A stretch of DNA of 64,000 nucleotides from Clostridiales bacterium (GCA_004556755.1 SFFW01000006.1:62001-126000), one strand, 5' to 3'; shown: positions 16,774 through 25,129, counted from the stretch's first letter. Numbers and translations are program-made. The notes: generated from the letters alone by a model not told the origin.

Positions 16774-16873
16774 CGGAGCGGGTGAGAGGGGATTTTGCGC
16801 TTTACGAAAAAATCGTCGCAAGCTGAGCGAAGCTTGCGACGACGTGGTGCTCCAGCGGAGATTCGAACTCCGG
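16774..16873 (-). repeat. Duplicate of the tRNA-Lys 3' end plus terminator
   Basis: About 100 bp repeated at 17108-17209 with a few differences at the terminator-distal end. It holds the last 33 nt of tRNA-Lys (T arm and acceptor 3' strand with CCA, 16841-16873) and a full copy of its terminator. There is no 5' half, so it is not a functional tRNA. The region 16700-17180 contains no protein gene I can support. Confidence 0.9.
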
Positions 16874-16971
16874 CTTTTGCCGCACTTCGTGCGGAAAAGC
16901 GAGAGAGATTTAAAGCCCGTCGGCTCGCTGCAGACGCAGCAACCGCCGACGACGGCAAGTGTCCGGAGTTC
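16874..16971. repeat. Palindromic insert between the two tRNA-Lys 3' ends
   Basis: Starts beside the duplicate and ends with GTGTCCGGAGTTC (16959-16971), an exact inverted copy of tRNA-Lys positions 17201-17213. Inner arms GCTGC/GCAGC and GCCGACGGGC-like segments also pair, as does TTTTGCCGCAC/GTGCGGAAAA near 16876. Confidence 0.75.
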
Positions 16972-17060
16972 TTGATAAAGCAATTTAATAACACTTCTTC
17001 ACTTTTCACTATTACCTATTAACTGAAAACAGACAATCACTGACCGTCTGAAGGGCAAAA

Positions 17061-17095
17061 CCAAATCGAAGCCCAACGAAGTGGGTTCGATTTGG
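17061..17095. repeat. Inverted repeat downstream of tRNA-Lys
   Basis: CCAAATCGAA and TTCGATTTGG as 10-bp arms with a partly paired centre. Role unknown; it lies between the tRNA terminator and the palindromic insert. Confidence 0.55.
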
Positions 17096-17142
17096 AAAGG
17101 AGGAGCAGCGGAGCGGGTAAGAGGCGATTTTTGCGCTTTACG

Positions 17143-17177
17143 AAAAAATCGTCGCAAGCTGAGCGAAGCTTGCGACG
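17143..17177 (-). terminator. Terminator of the tRNA operon
   Basis: CGTCGCAAGCT / AGCTTGCGACG hairpin with a 6-nt loop and ATTTTTTCG after it on the minus strand, directly behind the CCA end of tRNA-Lys. Confidence 0.85.
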
Positions 17178-17180
17178 ACG

Positions 17181-17256
17181 TGGTGCTCCAGCGGAGATTC
17201 GAACTCCGGACACCCTGCTTAAAAGGCAGGTGCTCTGCCTACTGAGCTACTGGGGC
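17181..17256 (-). tRNA. tRNA-Lys (TTT)
   Basis: 76-nt cloverleaf with encoded CCA. Anticodon loop CTTTTAA, T arm CCGGAGTTCGAATCTCCG. The acceptor stem GCCCCAG / CTGGAGC has a C3-A70 mismatch. It is the last gene of the tRNA operon, and its 3' end is duplicated downstream. Confidence 0.92.
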
Positions 17257-17266
17257 ATATATGTTT

Positions 17267-17340
17267 TGGCTGGGATGGCGGGACTCGAACCCACTATATC
17301 AGAGTCAAAGTCTGAGGTGTTACCATTACACTACATCCCA
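17267..17340 (-). tRNA. tRNA-Gln (TTG)
   Basis: 74-nt cloverleaf with encoded CCA, acceptor TGGGATG / CATCCCA, anticodon loop CTTTGAC. Second-to-last gene of the tRNA operon. Confidence 0.95.
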
Positions 17341-17355
17341 CCATCTTAGTTAGTA

Positions 17356-17379
17356 GAGGCCGGACCTAAATCCGGCCTC
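17356..17379. repeat. Hairpin between tRNA-His and tRNA-Gln
   Basis: GAGGCCGGA / TCCGGCCTC, a 9-bp stem with a 6-nt loop. Read in the tRNA direction it lacks a T-run, so it is more likely a processing or partial termination hairpin than a full stop. Confidence 0.5.
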
Positions 17380-17385
17380 TTTATA

Positions 17386-17463
<78 letters not shown>

Positions 17464-17475
17464 ATAATTTTTAAT

Positions 17476-17552
17476 TGGCACGCCAAGAGGGATTCGAACC
17501 CCCGACCTACTGCTTAGAAGGCAGTTGCTCTATCCTGCTGAGCTATTGGCGC
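17476..17552 (-). tRNA. tRNA-Arg (TCT)
   Basis: 77-nt cloverleaf with encoded CCA, acceptor GCGCCAA / TTGGCGT, anticodon loop CTTCTAA. Confidence 0.95.
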
Positions 17553-17581
17553 ATATTCAAACCGACCTGCCCAAAAGGATT

Positions 17582-17655
17582 TGGAGCGGGCGATGGGAAT
17601 CGAACCCACGTATCCAGCTTGGAAGGCTGGTGTTCTACCATTGAACTACGCCCGC
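17582..17655 (-). tRNA. tRNA-Gly (TCC)
   Basis: 74-nt cloverleaf with encoded CCA, acceptor GCGGGCG / CGCCCGC, anticodon loop CTTCCAA. First gene of the tRNA operon. Confidence 0.95.
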
Positions 17656-17683
17656 ACGGGCGCTCCCTATGTTCAGCTTTAAG

Positions 17684-17712
17684 ATAATACCAGTTTCAAA
17701 GCCGATTGTCAA
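17684..17712 (-). promoter_or_regulatory. Promoter of the Gly-Arg-His-Gln-Lys tRNA operon
   Basis: Minus-strand TTGACA (17712-17707), 17-bp spacer, TATTAT (17689-17684), about 30 bp before tRNA-Gly. Confidence 0.88.
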
Positions 17713-17815
17713 TATTTTTGCCCGATTTTTTTCGTTTTGCCGCTCCGATTTGTAAATTTTCCTTTAATGACGCAGCTTTCGTCTGCCTTCGTCCGCATTA
17801 CTTATAATATATCGC

Positions 17816-17844
17816 TTGAAAAATACTGTCCCGTGCTATATAAT
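17816..17844 (+). promoter_or_regulatory. Promoter of the small protein/pepF operon
   Basis: TTGAAA, 17-bp spacer, TATAAT, with the first start codon about 37 bp downstream. Confidence 0.85.
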
Positions 17845-17880
17845 TTCCCTGTATTTTTTTCATCGGAGGCTATATTTTTT

Positions 17881-18198
17881 ATGGTTGAAATTACTTTTAA
17901 GGTCGGAGATATCGACTACGATAAAACCATCGACAAATTCTTGCCGGATATAATGAAGATCCTCCAGGAGGGCGAGGGTACCAATATAATTGTACGCAAG
18001 GCCGTTTCCGCAAAGCCTGAGCTTGCAATGAAGCTCATTAAGGGCGTCGTTTCTGCGATGAGCCAGTCCCAGAAGGATGCGCTCACCGTCAAATTCCTCA
18101 ACATGAAGGCGGCCGACATTTGCAGAAAGCTCAACCAGTACACCTCGACGTCGGGTCTCGACCTCGTGCTGACCGACGCCGTGGCATTCAAAAAGTAA
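17881..18198 (+). CDS. Conserved-looking hypothetical protein upstream of pepF
   Basis: Not recognised. 105 residues, soluble, mixed alpha/beta in character, with no signal or membrane segment. The N-terminus MVEITFKVGDIDYDKTIDKF is followed by a helix-rich middle (ELAMKLIKGVVSAMSQSQKD) and ends in KK. I chose the ATG at 17881, after CGGAGG, because the upstream extension overlaps the promoter. It is cotranscribed with pepF, 19 bp ahead of it. No function is proposed. Confidence 0.75.
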   Translation: MVEITFKVGDIDYDKTIDKFLPDIMKILQEGEGTNIIVRKAVSAKPELAMKLIKGVVSAMSQSQKDALTVKFLNMKAADICRKLNQYTSTSGLDLVLTDAVAFKK

Positions 18199-18217
18199 AT
18201 TCAAAGGAGGAACGACC

Positions 18218-20017
18218 ATGAGCAAGCCCATACTGAAGCGCAGCGAGGTCGCCGAAAAGGACACCTGGAACCTCGGCGATATTTTTGCAAGCGACGAGCT
18301 TTGGCGCAGTGAATACGAAAACCTAAAAGCCGCCCCCGAAAGCATCCTCAAGTACAGGGGCAGACTCGGCGAAAGCGCCGGGCTGCTGCTCGGCTACTTC
18401 CGCCTGTGCGACGAGATCTCCGTCCGCCTCGGCAAGCTGTACGGCTACGCAAGCTGCAAGGGCGACGAGGACACCGGCAACAGCTTCTATCAGGATATGC
18501 GCAGCAAGGCGATGAGCGTGTACGTTTCGATCGACAGCGCAAACGCATTTGCCGCACCTGAGATCATGAGCATCTCCGACGAGACCCTCGACAAGTTCTA
18601 CGCCGAGTGTCCCGATCTTGAGACCTATCGCCGCAGCATCTATCAGATGCGCCGCAGAAAGGAACACATTCTGTCCCCCGAATGCGAGACGCTGCTTGCC
18701 TCCGCAGGCGAGATGGCGGATTCGCCGGACAGCATCGGCAGCGTTTTCAGAAACGCAGACCTCAAGTTCCCCGACGTTGTGGACGCAGACGGCGTGGCGC
18801 ACCCGCTGACCGGCGGCAGCTTTGTTCCGCTGCTCGAAAGCTCCGACGTGAACCTTCGCAAAAAGACCTTCGAGACCTATTACGATCGCCTCGGCGAGTT
18901 TAAAAACACCATCGCCGCAACGCTTGACGCTCAGTTTAAGCAGCTGAGATTCTTCGCCGGAGCGAGGAAGTATTCCTCCACTCTGGAGGCGGCGCTCGAT
19001 GCGACCGAGGTCCCCGTGAGCGTTTACATGAACCTCATCGAAGCAGTCCACGCCAACATGGACAAGATGTACCGCTACGTTGCCCTGCGCAAGAAGCTGC
19101 TCGGCGTCTCCGAGCTTCATATGTACGACGTGTACACGCCCATCGTGTCCGACGCCGCAACGGAGATAAGCTTCGAGCAGGCGAAGGAGACCGTGCTTGA
19201 GGCGCTTGCAGTCCTCGGCGACGACTATGTTGCAATGCTCAAGGAGGGCTTTGAAAACCGTTGGATCGACGTTTACGAGAACGTCGGCAAGCGTGGCGGA
19301 GCCTACTCCTCCGGTGCCGCACGTCCGCACCCCTATGTCCTGCTCAACCACAAGGACAACCTCGACTGCCAGTTCACCCTTGCGCACGAGATGGGTCATG
19401 CTCTGCACAGCTACCTCAGCTGCCGCAACCAGCCCATATCCACCTCCGACTATGTGATATTTGTCGCCGAGGTCGCCTCCACCTGCAATGAGGTGCTGCT
19501 CATGCGCCACCTCCTCGGCAAAACGCAGGACAAGAAGGAGCGTGCGTATCTCATAAACCACTTCCTTGACCAGTTCAAGGGAACGGTCTACCGCCAGACG
19601 ATGTTTGCGGAGTTTGAGCTTGAGATGGGCAGAATGAGCGAGGCGGGCGAGTCCCTCACCGCCGACGCACTGTGCGCAAAGTACCTTGAGCTCAACAAGC
19701 TGTACTTCGGACCCGACATGGTGTCCGACGACGGCATAGCGCTTGAGTGGGCGAGAATACCGCACTTCTTCTACAACTACTATGTGTTCCAGTATGCGAC
19801 CGGCTTCTCCGCCGCAGTTGCGATAGCGAACCGCATACTCAAGGAGGGCGAGAGCGCCGTCAAGGATTACAAGCGCTTCCTCTCCGGCGGATGCAGCACC
19901 GATCCCATTTCGCTGCTGAAGATAGCAGGCGTTGACATGAGCACGCCGCAGCCCGTGAACGAGGCGCTGTCCCTCTTCGGTGAGCTGATCGACGAGATGG
20001 AAGAGCTGATGAAGTAA
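18218..20017 (+). CDS. pepF: Oligoendopeptidase F (M3B metallopeptidase)
   Basis: Cytosolic zinc oligopeptidase of 599 residues that cuts short peptides. The gluzincin motif HEMGH is at residues 390-394 within FTLAHEMGHALHSYLS, and the third ligand region lies in IFVAEVASTCNEVLLM. The family's C-terminal RIPHFFYNYYVFQYATGFS is complete. Start ATG after AAAGGAGGAACGACC. It may recycle peptides from uptake or signalling. A strong terminator follows 8 bp after the stop codon. Confidence 0.96.
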   Translation: MSKPILKRSEVAEKDTWNLGDIFASDELWRSEYENLKAAPESILKYRGRLGESAGLLLGYFRLCDEISVRLGKLYGYASCKGDEDTGNSFYQDMRSKAMSVYVSIDSANAFAAPEIMSISDETLDKFYAECPDLETYRRSIYQMRRRKEHILSPECETLLASAGEMADSPDSIGSVFRNADLKFPDVVDADGVAHPLTGGSFVPLLESSDVNLRKKTFETYYDRLGEFKNTIAATLDAQFKQLRFFAGARKYSSTLEAALDATEVPVSVYMNLIEAVHANMDKMYRYVALRKKLLGVSELHMYDVYTPIVSDAATEISFEQAKETVLEALAVLGDDYVAMLKEGFENRWIDVYENVGKRGGAYSSGAARPHPYVLLNHKDNLDCQFTLAHEMGHALHSYLSCRNQPISTSDYVIFVAEVASTCNEVLLMRHLLGKTQDKKERAYLINHFLDQFKGTVYRQTMFAEFELEMGRMSEAGESLTADALCAKYLELNKLYFGPDMVSDDGIALEWARIPHFFYNYYVFQYATGFSAAVAIANRILKEGESAVKDYKRFLSGGCSTDPISLLKIAGVDMSTPQPVNEALSLFGELIDEMEELMK

Positions 20018-20024
20018 AAATATT

Positions 20025-20057
20025 AAAATCACCGTATCGGCAGATACGGTGATTTTT
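20025..20057 (+). terminator. Terminator of pepF
   Basis: AAAATCACCGTATC / GATACGGTGATTTT, a 14-bp stem with a 4-nt loop and a T-run. Confidence 0.9.
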
Positions 20058-20119
20058 AATCAGACGGCGGATAAGCGGCACACTTAATGTCTTTTGCCAG
20101 TGCGAACTGACCGCCAATC

Positions 20120-20178
20120 TCATGCCTCTACACTTCCGAGGGAGGCGTCAAAATCGTCAGATTTTGACGGAGGGTGTG
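20120..20178. repeat. Dispersed intergenic repeat, copy 3
   Basis: TCATGCCTCTACACTTCCG and AGGGAGG as in the family, but with the right half replaced by CGTCAAAATC / GATTTTGACG arms and an AGGG end. It lies between two convergent genes (pepF and nadE). Confidence 0.75.
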
Positions 20179-20185
20179 CTTATAT

Positions 20186-20941
20186 TCAGGAGAAGGTGCG
20201 GCTGAGGTCACGCTTGTGCTGACTTTTTGCGTGCATCCTGCCGATCTTCTCAAGCGCTTCCTCGGACACCTCGCCGTGCAGCAGATAGGTGTCAAGCTCG
20301 CTGTACTTTATGCCGCCCTCGACGGTCTCGTTGTCGTACTTCACGGTCGAGGGAGCCTTGTTCACGATGAAGTCGGGCGCCTTGAGAAATGCGAGAAACT
20401 CGTAGATCTCGGTTGCGGTGAGGTCGGATATGGGGTTAAAGTCGTATGCGCCGTCGCCCCACTTCGTAAAGAAGCCGAGGAAGCGCTCGCTGCGGTTGCC
20501 GGTCCCGGCGACTATGCGCTTTTCGGAGCCTGCGATGGCGTACAGCGTGGTCATGCGAAGCCTCGGCGCAACGTGCGCTTCGGCGACCTCGCTCAGCTCG
20601 ACGACGTTTTTGAGCGCTCTCAGCTCGGACGCCTTGACCTCGGTTATATCGACGTACCTCGTTTCGATGCCGTAGGCTTCGGCGAGGGCGTATGCGTCCT
20701 TGGTGTTCTGCTCGAAGGACTGGTCTGCGCTGGGCATAATGACGCCAACGGTGTCGTCGCAGGCGGCCTTGCACAGTATTCCAACGAGTGCGGAATCCTT
20801 GCCGCCGGAGTTACCGTAGACAATGCCCTTTGCGGTGCTTCGAGAGAGCATGTCCTTTATAAACCACACACGGTTGCGGAACTCCTCCGCATAGTCTCGC
20901 TTGGAAAGCGCCGTGTCCTTTTTGTTTTGCATATCGTTCAT
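20186..20941 (-). CDS. nadE: NAD synthetase, ammonia-dependent type
   Basis: Catalyses the last step of NAD synthesis, amidating deamido-NAD with ATP. 251 residues. The PP-loop SGGKDS lies at 45-50 in VYGNSGGKDSALVG, and the deamido-NAD binding region VAGTGNRSERFLGFFTKWGD and the later DFNPISDLTATEIYEF are typical. There is no glutaminase domain, so the nitrogen source is ammonia or a separate amidotransferase. Start ATG after GGAGGTGGCACAAC. Monocistronic with its own promoter. Confidence 0.95.
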   Translation of the reverse strand: MNDMQNKKDTALSKRDYAEEFRNRVWFIKDMLSRSTAKGIVYGNSGGKDSALVGILCKAACDDTVGVIMPSADQSFEQNTKDAYALAEAYGIETRYVDITEVKASELRALKNVVELSEVAEAHVAPRLRMTTLYAIAGSEKRIVAGTGNRSERFLGFFTKWGDGAYDFNPISDLTATEIYEFLAFLKAPDFIVNKAPSTVKYDNETVEGGIKYSELDTYLLHGEVSEEALEKIGRMHAKSQHKRDLSRTFS

Positions 20942-20967
20942 GTTGTGCCACCTCCGGGATAGACAGC

Positions 20968-20996
20968 ATTATACTAAGCTTTTCGGACAATATCAA
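20968..20996 (-). promoter_or_regulatory. Promoter of nadE
   Basis: Minus-strand TTGATA (20996-20991), 17-bp spacer, TATAAT (20973-20968). Confidence 0.88.
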
Positions 20997-21025
20997 GAGT
21001 TAAGACAGCATAAAGAACAATGATT

Positions 21026-23341
21026 TTAATTCTGTCTTTTTCTCTGCGCCTCGGCGATGCGCACAAGGAGCCGAACGATCCCCTCCGGGACGCCGCCACA
21101 GATGCAGATGTTGCGGATGGAGCTACCGACGGCGCAGCTCATCATCATGCGGAAGGTGGGGTCCGACATATCCGGCTTGCAGCCGTTTTTGCTCGCAAGC
21201 AGCAGCGCCGCCGCCTTGTACAGCAGCCGCATCACGGGGGAGACGGGCATCATCTCCTCGATGCAGGTGTCAAGGTCGAAGCCCTTCTTGGGGCTTAAAA
21301 GCTCCGAGCGCTTTTTGCCCATGAGCTTTTCCCAGTCCGCAAGCGGCGGAGCGCCGCAGGGCTTTTCGTACCACGTTCCCGCAAGGGACGGGGCTGCGCT
21401 CTTCGTATTGCCGAACGCCGTGGGAGCATAGTCGAGGCTCAGTCCGCCGACGCACAGGCGATAAACGCCCTCCGGCACGACCCAGCCGCCGTTATTCCAA
21501 ACGGCAAAGCTGCGGGAGCTTATTGGCAGGCTCACGCTTGCGCTCTCGCCGGGCTGTAATACCGGCTTTGCAAAGCCTTTAAGCTCACGCTTCGGTCTGA
21601 ATATCTCCCCCTTGGGCGGCTCTATATAGAGCTGCACGACCTCGGCTCCGGGACACTCACCCGTGTTCGTGACGGTGACGGTGACGGACTTTCCGTCGCA
21701 GCTTAAGTCTGAGTAGGCAAAGCTCGTGTAGCTCAGCCCGTGGCCGAAGGGGAACAGCGGCTTTACACCGGAGGCGTCGTAATAACGGTAGCCGACGAAA
21801 ATGCCCTCACGGTACTCGGCGTCCCTCTCACCGTAGACCTCGGCGGAGGGGACATCCCCATACCTTACGGGCCAGCTCTCGGCAAGCTTGCCGGAGGGGT
21901 TTGCCTTGCCCGTCAGAAGGTCGATTATCGCTTCACCGCCCGCCTCGCCGGGCAGACCCATGTACAAAACGGCGTTCACGTCGTCTATCCACGGCAGCTC
22001 GACGACGCTGCCGCACAGCAGCACGACGACCGTGTTGGGGTTTGCCGCCGCCACCTCGGAGATCATGCGCAGGTGACCGTCCGGCATACGCATATCACGT
22101 CTGTCAAGCCCCTCGGACTCGTAGTCGTCGCAAAGTCCGGCAAAGACCACGGGGGTGTGAACGCTTTTCGCAAGCTCGACCGCCTCATGTATCAGCTTGT
22201 CGTCCGTGCTGCCGTCACTGCGGCAGCCCTCGGCAAAGGGGTAGTCTGCGCAGTCGATCGGATTTTTGAGGTCAAAGGGGTTTATGTGGCTTGAGCCGAC
22301 GCCCTGATAGCGCAGCTCCTTTGCCATGTGACCTATCATGCAGGCGCTGCCTCGGAGCGGGAGCGCACCCTCATTTTTCATCAGCACGGCGCTTTCGGAC
22401 GCCGCCCTGCGTGCAAGCCTGTGGTGCGCCATCATGTCGCAGGGAGCCTGCGTGACGCTCTCGGAGCGCAGGGCAAATTCGGCGACACGCTCGGCGTTTT
22501 TCTCAAGGTCGCTGCGGGAGAGTTCACCCCGGCGCAGCGCCTTCAAAACGGCGCTTTTGCCGTAGCCGCTGCCGCCGGGCATCATCAGGTCGCAGCCGCT
22601 TTTCACGGCGGCGCAGCGGTCGTAGACCGCACCCCAGTCGGAAACGACGAAGCCCTCAAAGCCCCACTCGGAGCGCAGTATCTTTTGCAGCAGCCGACGG
22701 CTTTCGCCGGTATGCTCGCCGAGGAGCTTGTTGTAGCTCGACATCACCGCCCACGGCTTCGACTCCCGCACCGCAGTCTCAAAGCCCGCAAGGTAAATCT
22801 CACGCAGCGTGCGCTCGTCCATGAGACTGTCGGAGAAGAAGCGGCACTCCTCCTGCGAGTTCGCGGCAAAGTGCTTGATGCAGCTTCCGACGCCGACGGA
22901 CTGCATACCCCTGACGAATGCGGCGGCAAGCTTACCGGAGACGTGCGGGTCCTCGGAGAAGTATTCGAAGTTTCGCCCGCACAGGGGGTTGCGCTTTATG
23001 TTGAGTCCGGGACCGAGGACGAGCGACACGCCGGTCGCCCTCGCCTCCTCGCCTATCGCCTTGCCGATGTCGGATAGGAGTGAGGTGTCCCAGCTGCACG
23101 CAGTCGAGACTGCGGCGGGGAAGCAGGTGGCGGGGTCGGAGACGTTGATGCCGAGGTTGTCGGCGTCGTCCGGCTGGCGGCGAAGCCCGTGTGGTCCGTC
23201 GCACATCATGGCACTCGGAATGCCGTATTCGGGAAAGGCGGCGGTGTGCCAGCAGTCTGCGCCCTCGCACAGACGGAGAAGCTCGGAGTCGCTCATCTTC
23301 CCGACGGCGGCTTTTGCGCTGCGAATATGTTCGTTCGGCAT
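21026..23341 (-). CDS. Glycoside hydrolase family 3 (beta-glucosidase-like)
   Basis: 771 residues, retaining exo-glycosidase. N-terminal barrel with LGPGLNIKRNPLCGRNFEYF, the conserved KHFAANSQE, and the nucleophile in GFVVSDWGAV (Asp of SDW). The second alpha/beta domain (EGLDRRDMRMPDG, GEAGGEAIIDLLTG) and a fibronectin-like domain (FPFGHGLSYTSFAYS onward) follow, then about 110 extra residues. There is no signal peptide, so it acts inside the cell on imported oligosaccharides or glycosides. The start ATG follows CGGAGGTCAGACT. Sugar specificity is not readable. Confidence 0.94.
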   Translation of the reverse strand: MPNEHIRSAKAAVGKMSDSELLRLCEGADCWHTAAFPEYGIPSAMMCDGPHGLRRQPDDADNLGINVSDPATCFPAAVSTACSWDTSLLSDIGKAIGEEARATGVSLVLGPGLNIKRNPLCGRNFEYFSEDPHVSGKLAAAFVRGMQSVGVGSCIKHFAANSQEECRFFSDSLMDERTLREIYLAGFETAVRESKPWAVMSSYNKLLGEHTGESRRLLQKILRSEWGFEGFVVSDWGAVYDRCAAVKSGCDLMMPGGSGYGKSAVLKALRRGELSRSDLEKNAERVAEFALRSESVTQAPCDMMAHHRLARRAASESAVLMKNEGALPLRGSACMIGHMAKELRYQGVGSSHINPFDLKNPIDCADYPFAEGCRSDGSTDDKLIHEAVELAKSVHTPVVFAGLCDDYESEGLDRRDMRMPDGHLRMISEVAAANPNTVVVLLCGSVVELPWIDDVNAVLYMGLPGEAGGEAIIDLLTGKANPSGKLAESWPVRYGDVPSAEVYGERDAEYREGIFVGYRYYDASGVKPLFPFGHGLSYTSFAYSDLSCDGKSVTVTVTNTGECPGAEVVQLYIEPPKGEIFRPKRELKGFAKPVLQPGESASVSLPISSRSFAVWNNGGWVVPEGVYRLCVGGLSLDYAPTAFGNTKSAAPSLAGTWYEKPCGAPPLADWEKLMGKKRSELLSPKKGFDLDTCIEEMMPVSPVMRLLYKAAALLLASKNGCKPDMSDPTFRMMMSCAVGSSIRNICICGGVPEGIVRLLVRIAEAQRKRQN

Positions 23342-23374
23342 AGTCTGACCTCCGTTCGGTTTTGGTTTGTTTCC

Positions 23375-23404
23375 ATTATATTATTGTCCTGCCTCCCCCG
23401 TCAA
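23375..23404 (-). promoter_or_regulatory. Promoter of the GH3 gene
   Basis: Minus-strand TTGACG (23404-23399), 18-bp spacer, TATAAT (23380-23375). Confidence 0.8.
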
Positions 23405-23454
23405 GCGCCGAAAATGCTCGGAAGTTGCACTTGATAGTATAGTTCACCGATAAC

Positions 23455-23493
23455 AAAAAACTCGGCAACACACAAAGTGCTGCCGAGTTTTTT
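23455..23493 (-). terminator. Terminator closing the glycan cluster
   Basis: AAAAAACTCGGCA / TGCCGAGTTTTTT, a long stem with an A/T-rich base. It lies downstream of the broken glycosyltransferase gene and so ends the whole minus-strand run. Confidence 0.85.
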
Positions 23494-23546
23494 GTGAAAT
23501 GAGCGGTAAAGCCCTGCACCGCTCACTTTTTTACGACGTCATCTAC

Positions 23547-24118
23547 TCAGCTCTGAGTTGGCATGTCTTCTGCCAAATTGCAAATGATCTGAGAATGGTA
23601 CAATTCATCAGAAACGTCCTGAATACACTCGTCCGTATTCCATTCGGCGGTATGTTTGCTATCGAGCTTTACTTTCTTGTGAACCCCCATTTTGCACCAT
23701 TCGTACTCTGAATCGACATGACCGAGATCTATCGCCCTATAGCCTTCCATCGCAAGCTCATAAGCCAAAATCTTTGCTGTCGGTCCAAGCATAATTAGAA
23801 TTGTTTTGCCCTGACCATATTTTTTGACGCACTCTTTAATTCTCTCATAGTCAGAGTAAGCATTGTTTGGTGGGCATAAAATGCGCTGAACTTCTTTTGA
23901 TTCGGCGAACAGATCGTTGCCCACTCCGGACCTGGAGAAAATACCCTCTACAATAGAACTTCTCCGTCCCCAAAACGAACAACAGACGAATTGTTTGATA
24001 GAATGTAATCCAAGGTTTCCTGATTGTTTTTCACTTTTAGCTGAAAAGTCGGCATTTGCTGGAACATTGTTTTCAAGTATTTTTTTGCTAAACGAATGCT
24101 TTTTGATAAGTTACTCAT
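23547..24118 (-). pseudogene. Broken SP_1767-type glycosyltransferase (DUF1792)
   Basis: The N-terminal part starts at ATG 24118 with a good ribosome site (AAAGGTGGGGATAAG) and gives the family's N-terminal motif ILSNNSSVVRFGDGEVLL. It then meets a TAG stop. In another frame the C-terminal part continues with VGNDLFAESKEVQRILCPP and ILIMLGPTAKILAYELAMEG to an intact end at 23547. Around 120 or more central residues of the family are missing. An internal deletion with frame change therefore joined the two ends. GC content is low like the adjacent gene. It was probably the last glycosyltransferase of the cluster. Confidence 0.88.
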
Positions 24119-24134
24119 ACACTTATCCCCACCT

Positions 24135-25115
24135 TTAATGGAATATTTTTTCTTTGAGCTTTCGTTTAAATGCGTTCGGATGCCGAATATACCAGCTTAA
24201 TCTCTTTACTCTGCCTTTAAGCGGCTCTAAGTATATTTTGTCTTTTGAATATGAAACAATATCTTCCGTCGTCAGCTCTCGGTCAGCATTGATAAGTACA
24301 TTAGGCACAAAATAGAAATGGTCGGAACCGTCGGTGACTTCATTTCTGATTTTTCTCTTTTGGAAATGTACATAGCCTATTTCACGCCTTTTTACGTTTC
24401 CATCGACAACCGTAAGCTCAAACAGCTTTCCGTTATTCCACTCAAAAACTCTGGGTATTATTTTGCTGCCGTCCTGAAAGAGCCTGAATCTGTAACTGTC
24501 GGGCATAATGTCGGCAACAAGGTCGGGGACTTGTTCAAGCAGGGGGAATCCGTTTTCTTTATAGATTCTGTTTATTGATGCGCTTTGATACATATCGTCA
24601 AAGCACATATTTTCTTGTGCAGTGAAAATGTCCCTGACGGTGAGCCCGTTGCGTTGCGGGACGGCATAGCGAGCGTTGTTTTCGGAGGTGTTTCGGAACA
24701 GGGTCAAATGACCGTATATATGTATCTTGTCATAAGCGTTAAGAATGTCGTCCGTCAAAAAGCGACTCAGATCGCCGAGTATGGTATCACCGGAATCCGT
24801 ATGCCCCCAAAAATCGTAGTCTGCGATATACTTATGAAAGATTTCGCCGAAGGCGGGTCTGTAGTCACATAGCTTGTAGCTGTATGCAAGAGCGACCTTA
24901 AAGTCAAATTGACTTTGTATCAACGCTTTGCATTCGTCCCAAGACATTGCGACAGGCAGCACGTTTGTGGGCAGCTTAAAGGAAAGTGCCGCATTGTCAT
25001 CAGTAATAAGCAGAAAATCTATCGACGGGTTGGCGGCACAGGATTTAAGCCAGAGCTTATACTGTGCTTTGTCAATGGTTCCGAAATACGGACAGATAAA
25101 AACGATACTATTCAT
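24135..25115 (-). CDS. DUF6625 family protein (glycosyltransferase-like)
   Basis: 326 residues. The start MNSIVFICPYFGTIDKAQY and the central YKLCDYRPAFGEIF / DYDFWGHTDSGDTILGD match a family I remember as DUF6625, found in cell-surface glycan loci. DxD-like acidic pairs and the N-terminal Rossmann-type strand suggest a GT-A-like enzyme, but activity is unproven. Start ATG after TGAGGAGGTTACGG. GC is lower than in the upstream glycan genes. It lies 14 bp downstream of the O-antigen-ligase-like gene. Confidence 0.75.
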   Translation of the reverse strand: MNSIVFICPYFGTIDKAQYKLWLKSCAANPSIDFLLITDDNAALSFKLPTNVLPVAMSWDECKALIQSQFDFKVALAYSYKLCDYRPAFGEIFHKYIADYDFWGHTDSGDTILGDLSRFLTDDILNAYDKIHIYGHLTLFRNTSENNARYAVPQRNGLTVRDIFTAQENMCFDDMYQSASINRIYKENGFPLLEQVPDLVADIMPDSYRFRLFQDGSKIIPRVFEWNNGKLFELTVVDGNVKRREIGYVHFQKRKIRNEVTDGSDHFYFVPNVLINADRELTTEDIVSYSKDKIYLEPLKGRVKRLSWYIRHPNAFKRKLKEKIFH

Positions 25116-25129
25116 TATCCGTAACCTCC

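Noticed and set aside
16774..17213. Integrated genomic island or prophage at tRNA-Lys
   Set aside because: The 3'-end duplication looks like attachment sites, but only about 300 bp lie between the copies, and both copies carry the same downstream terminator, which simple integration would not produce. No integrase gene is present.
18323..20032. 569-codon open frame opposite pepF
   Set aside because: It lies wholly antisense to a gene with intact catalytic motifs, lacks a ribosome site, and has a Val/Leu-rich shadow composition caused by GC-rich codon bias.
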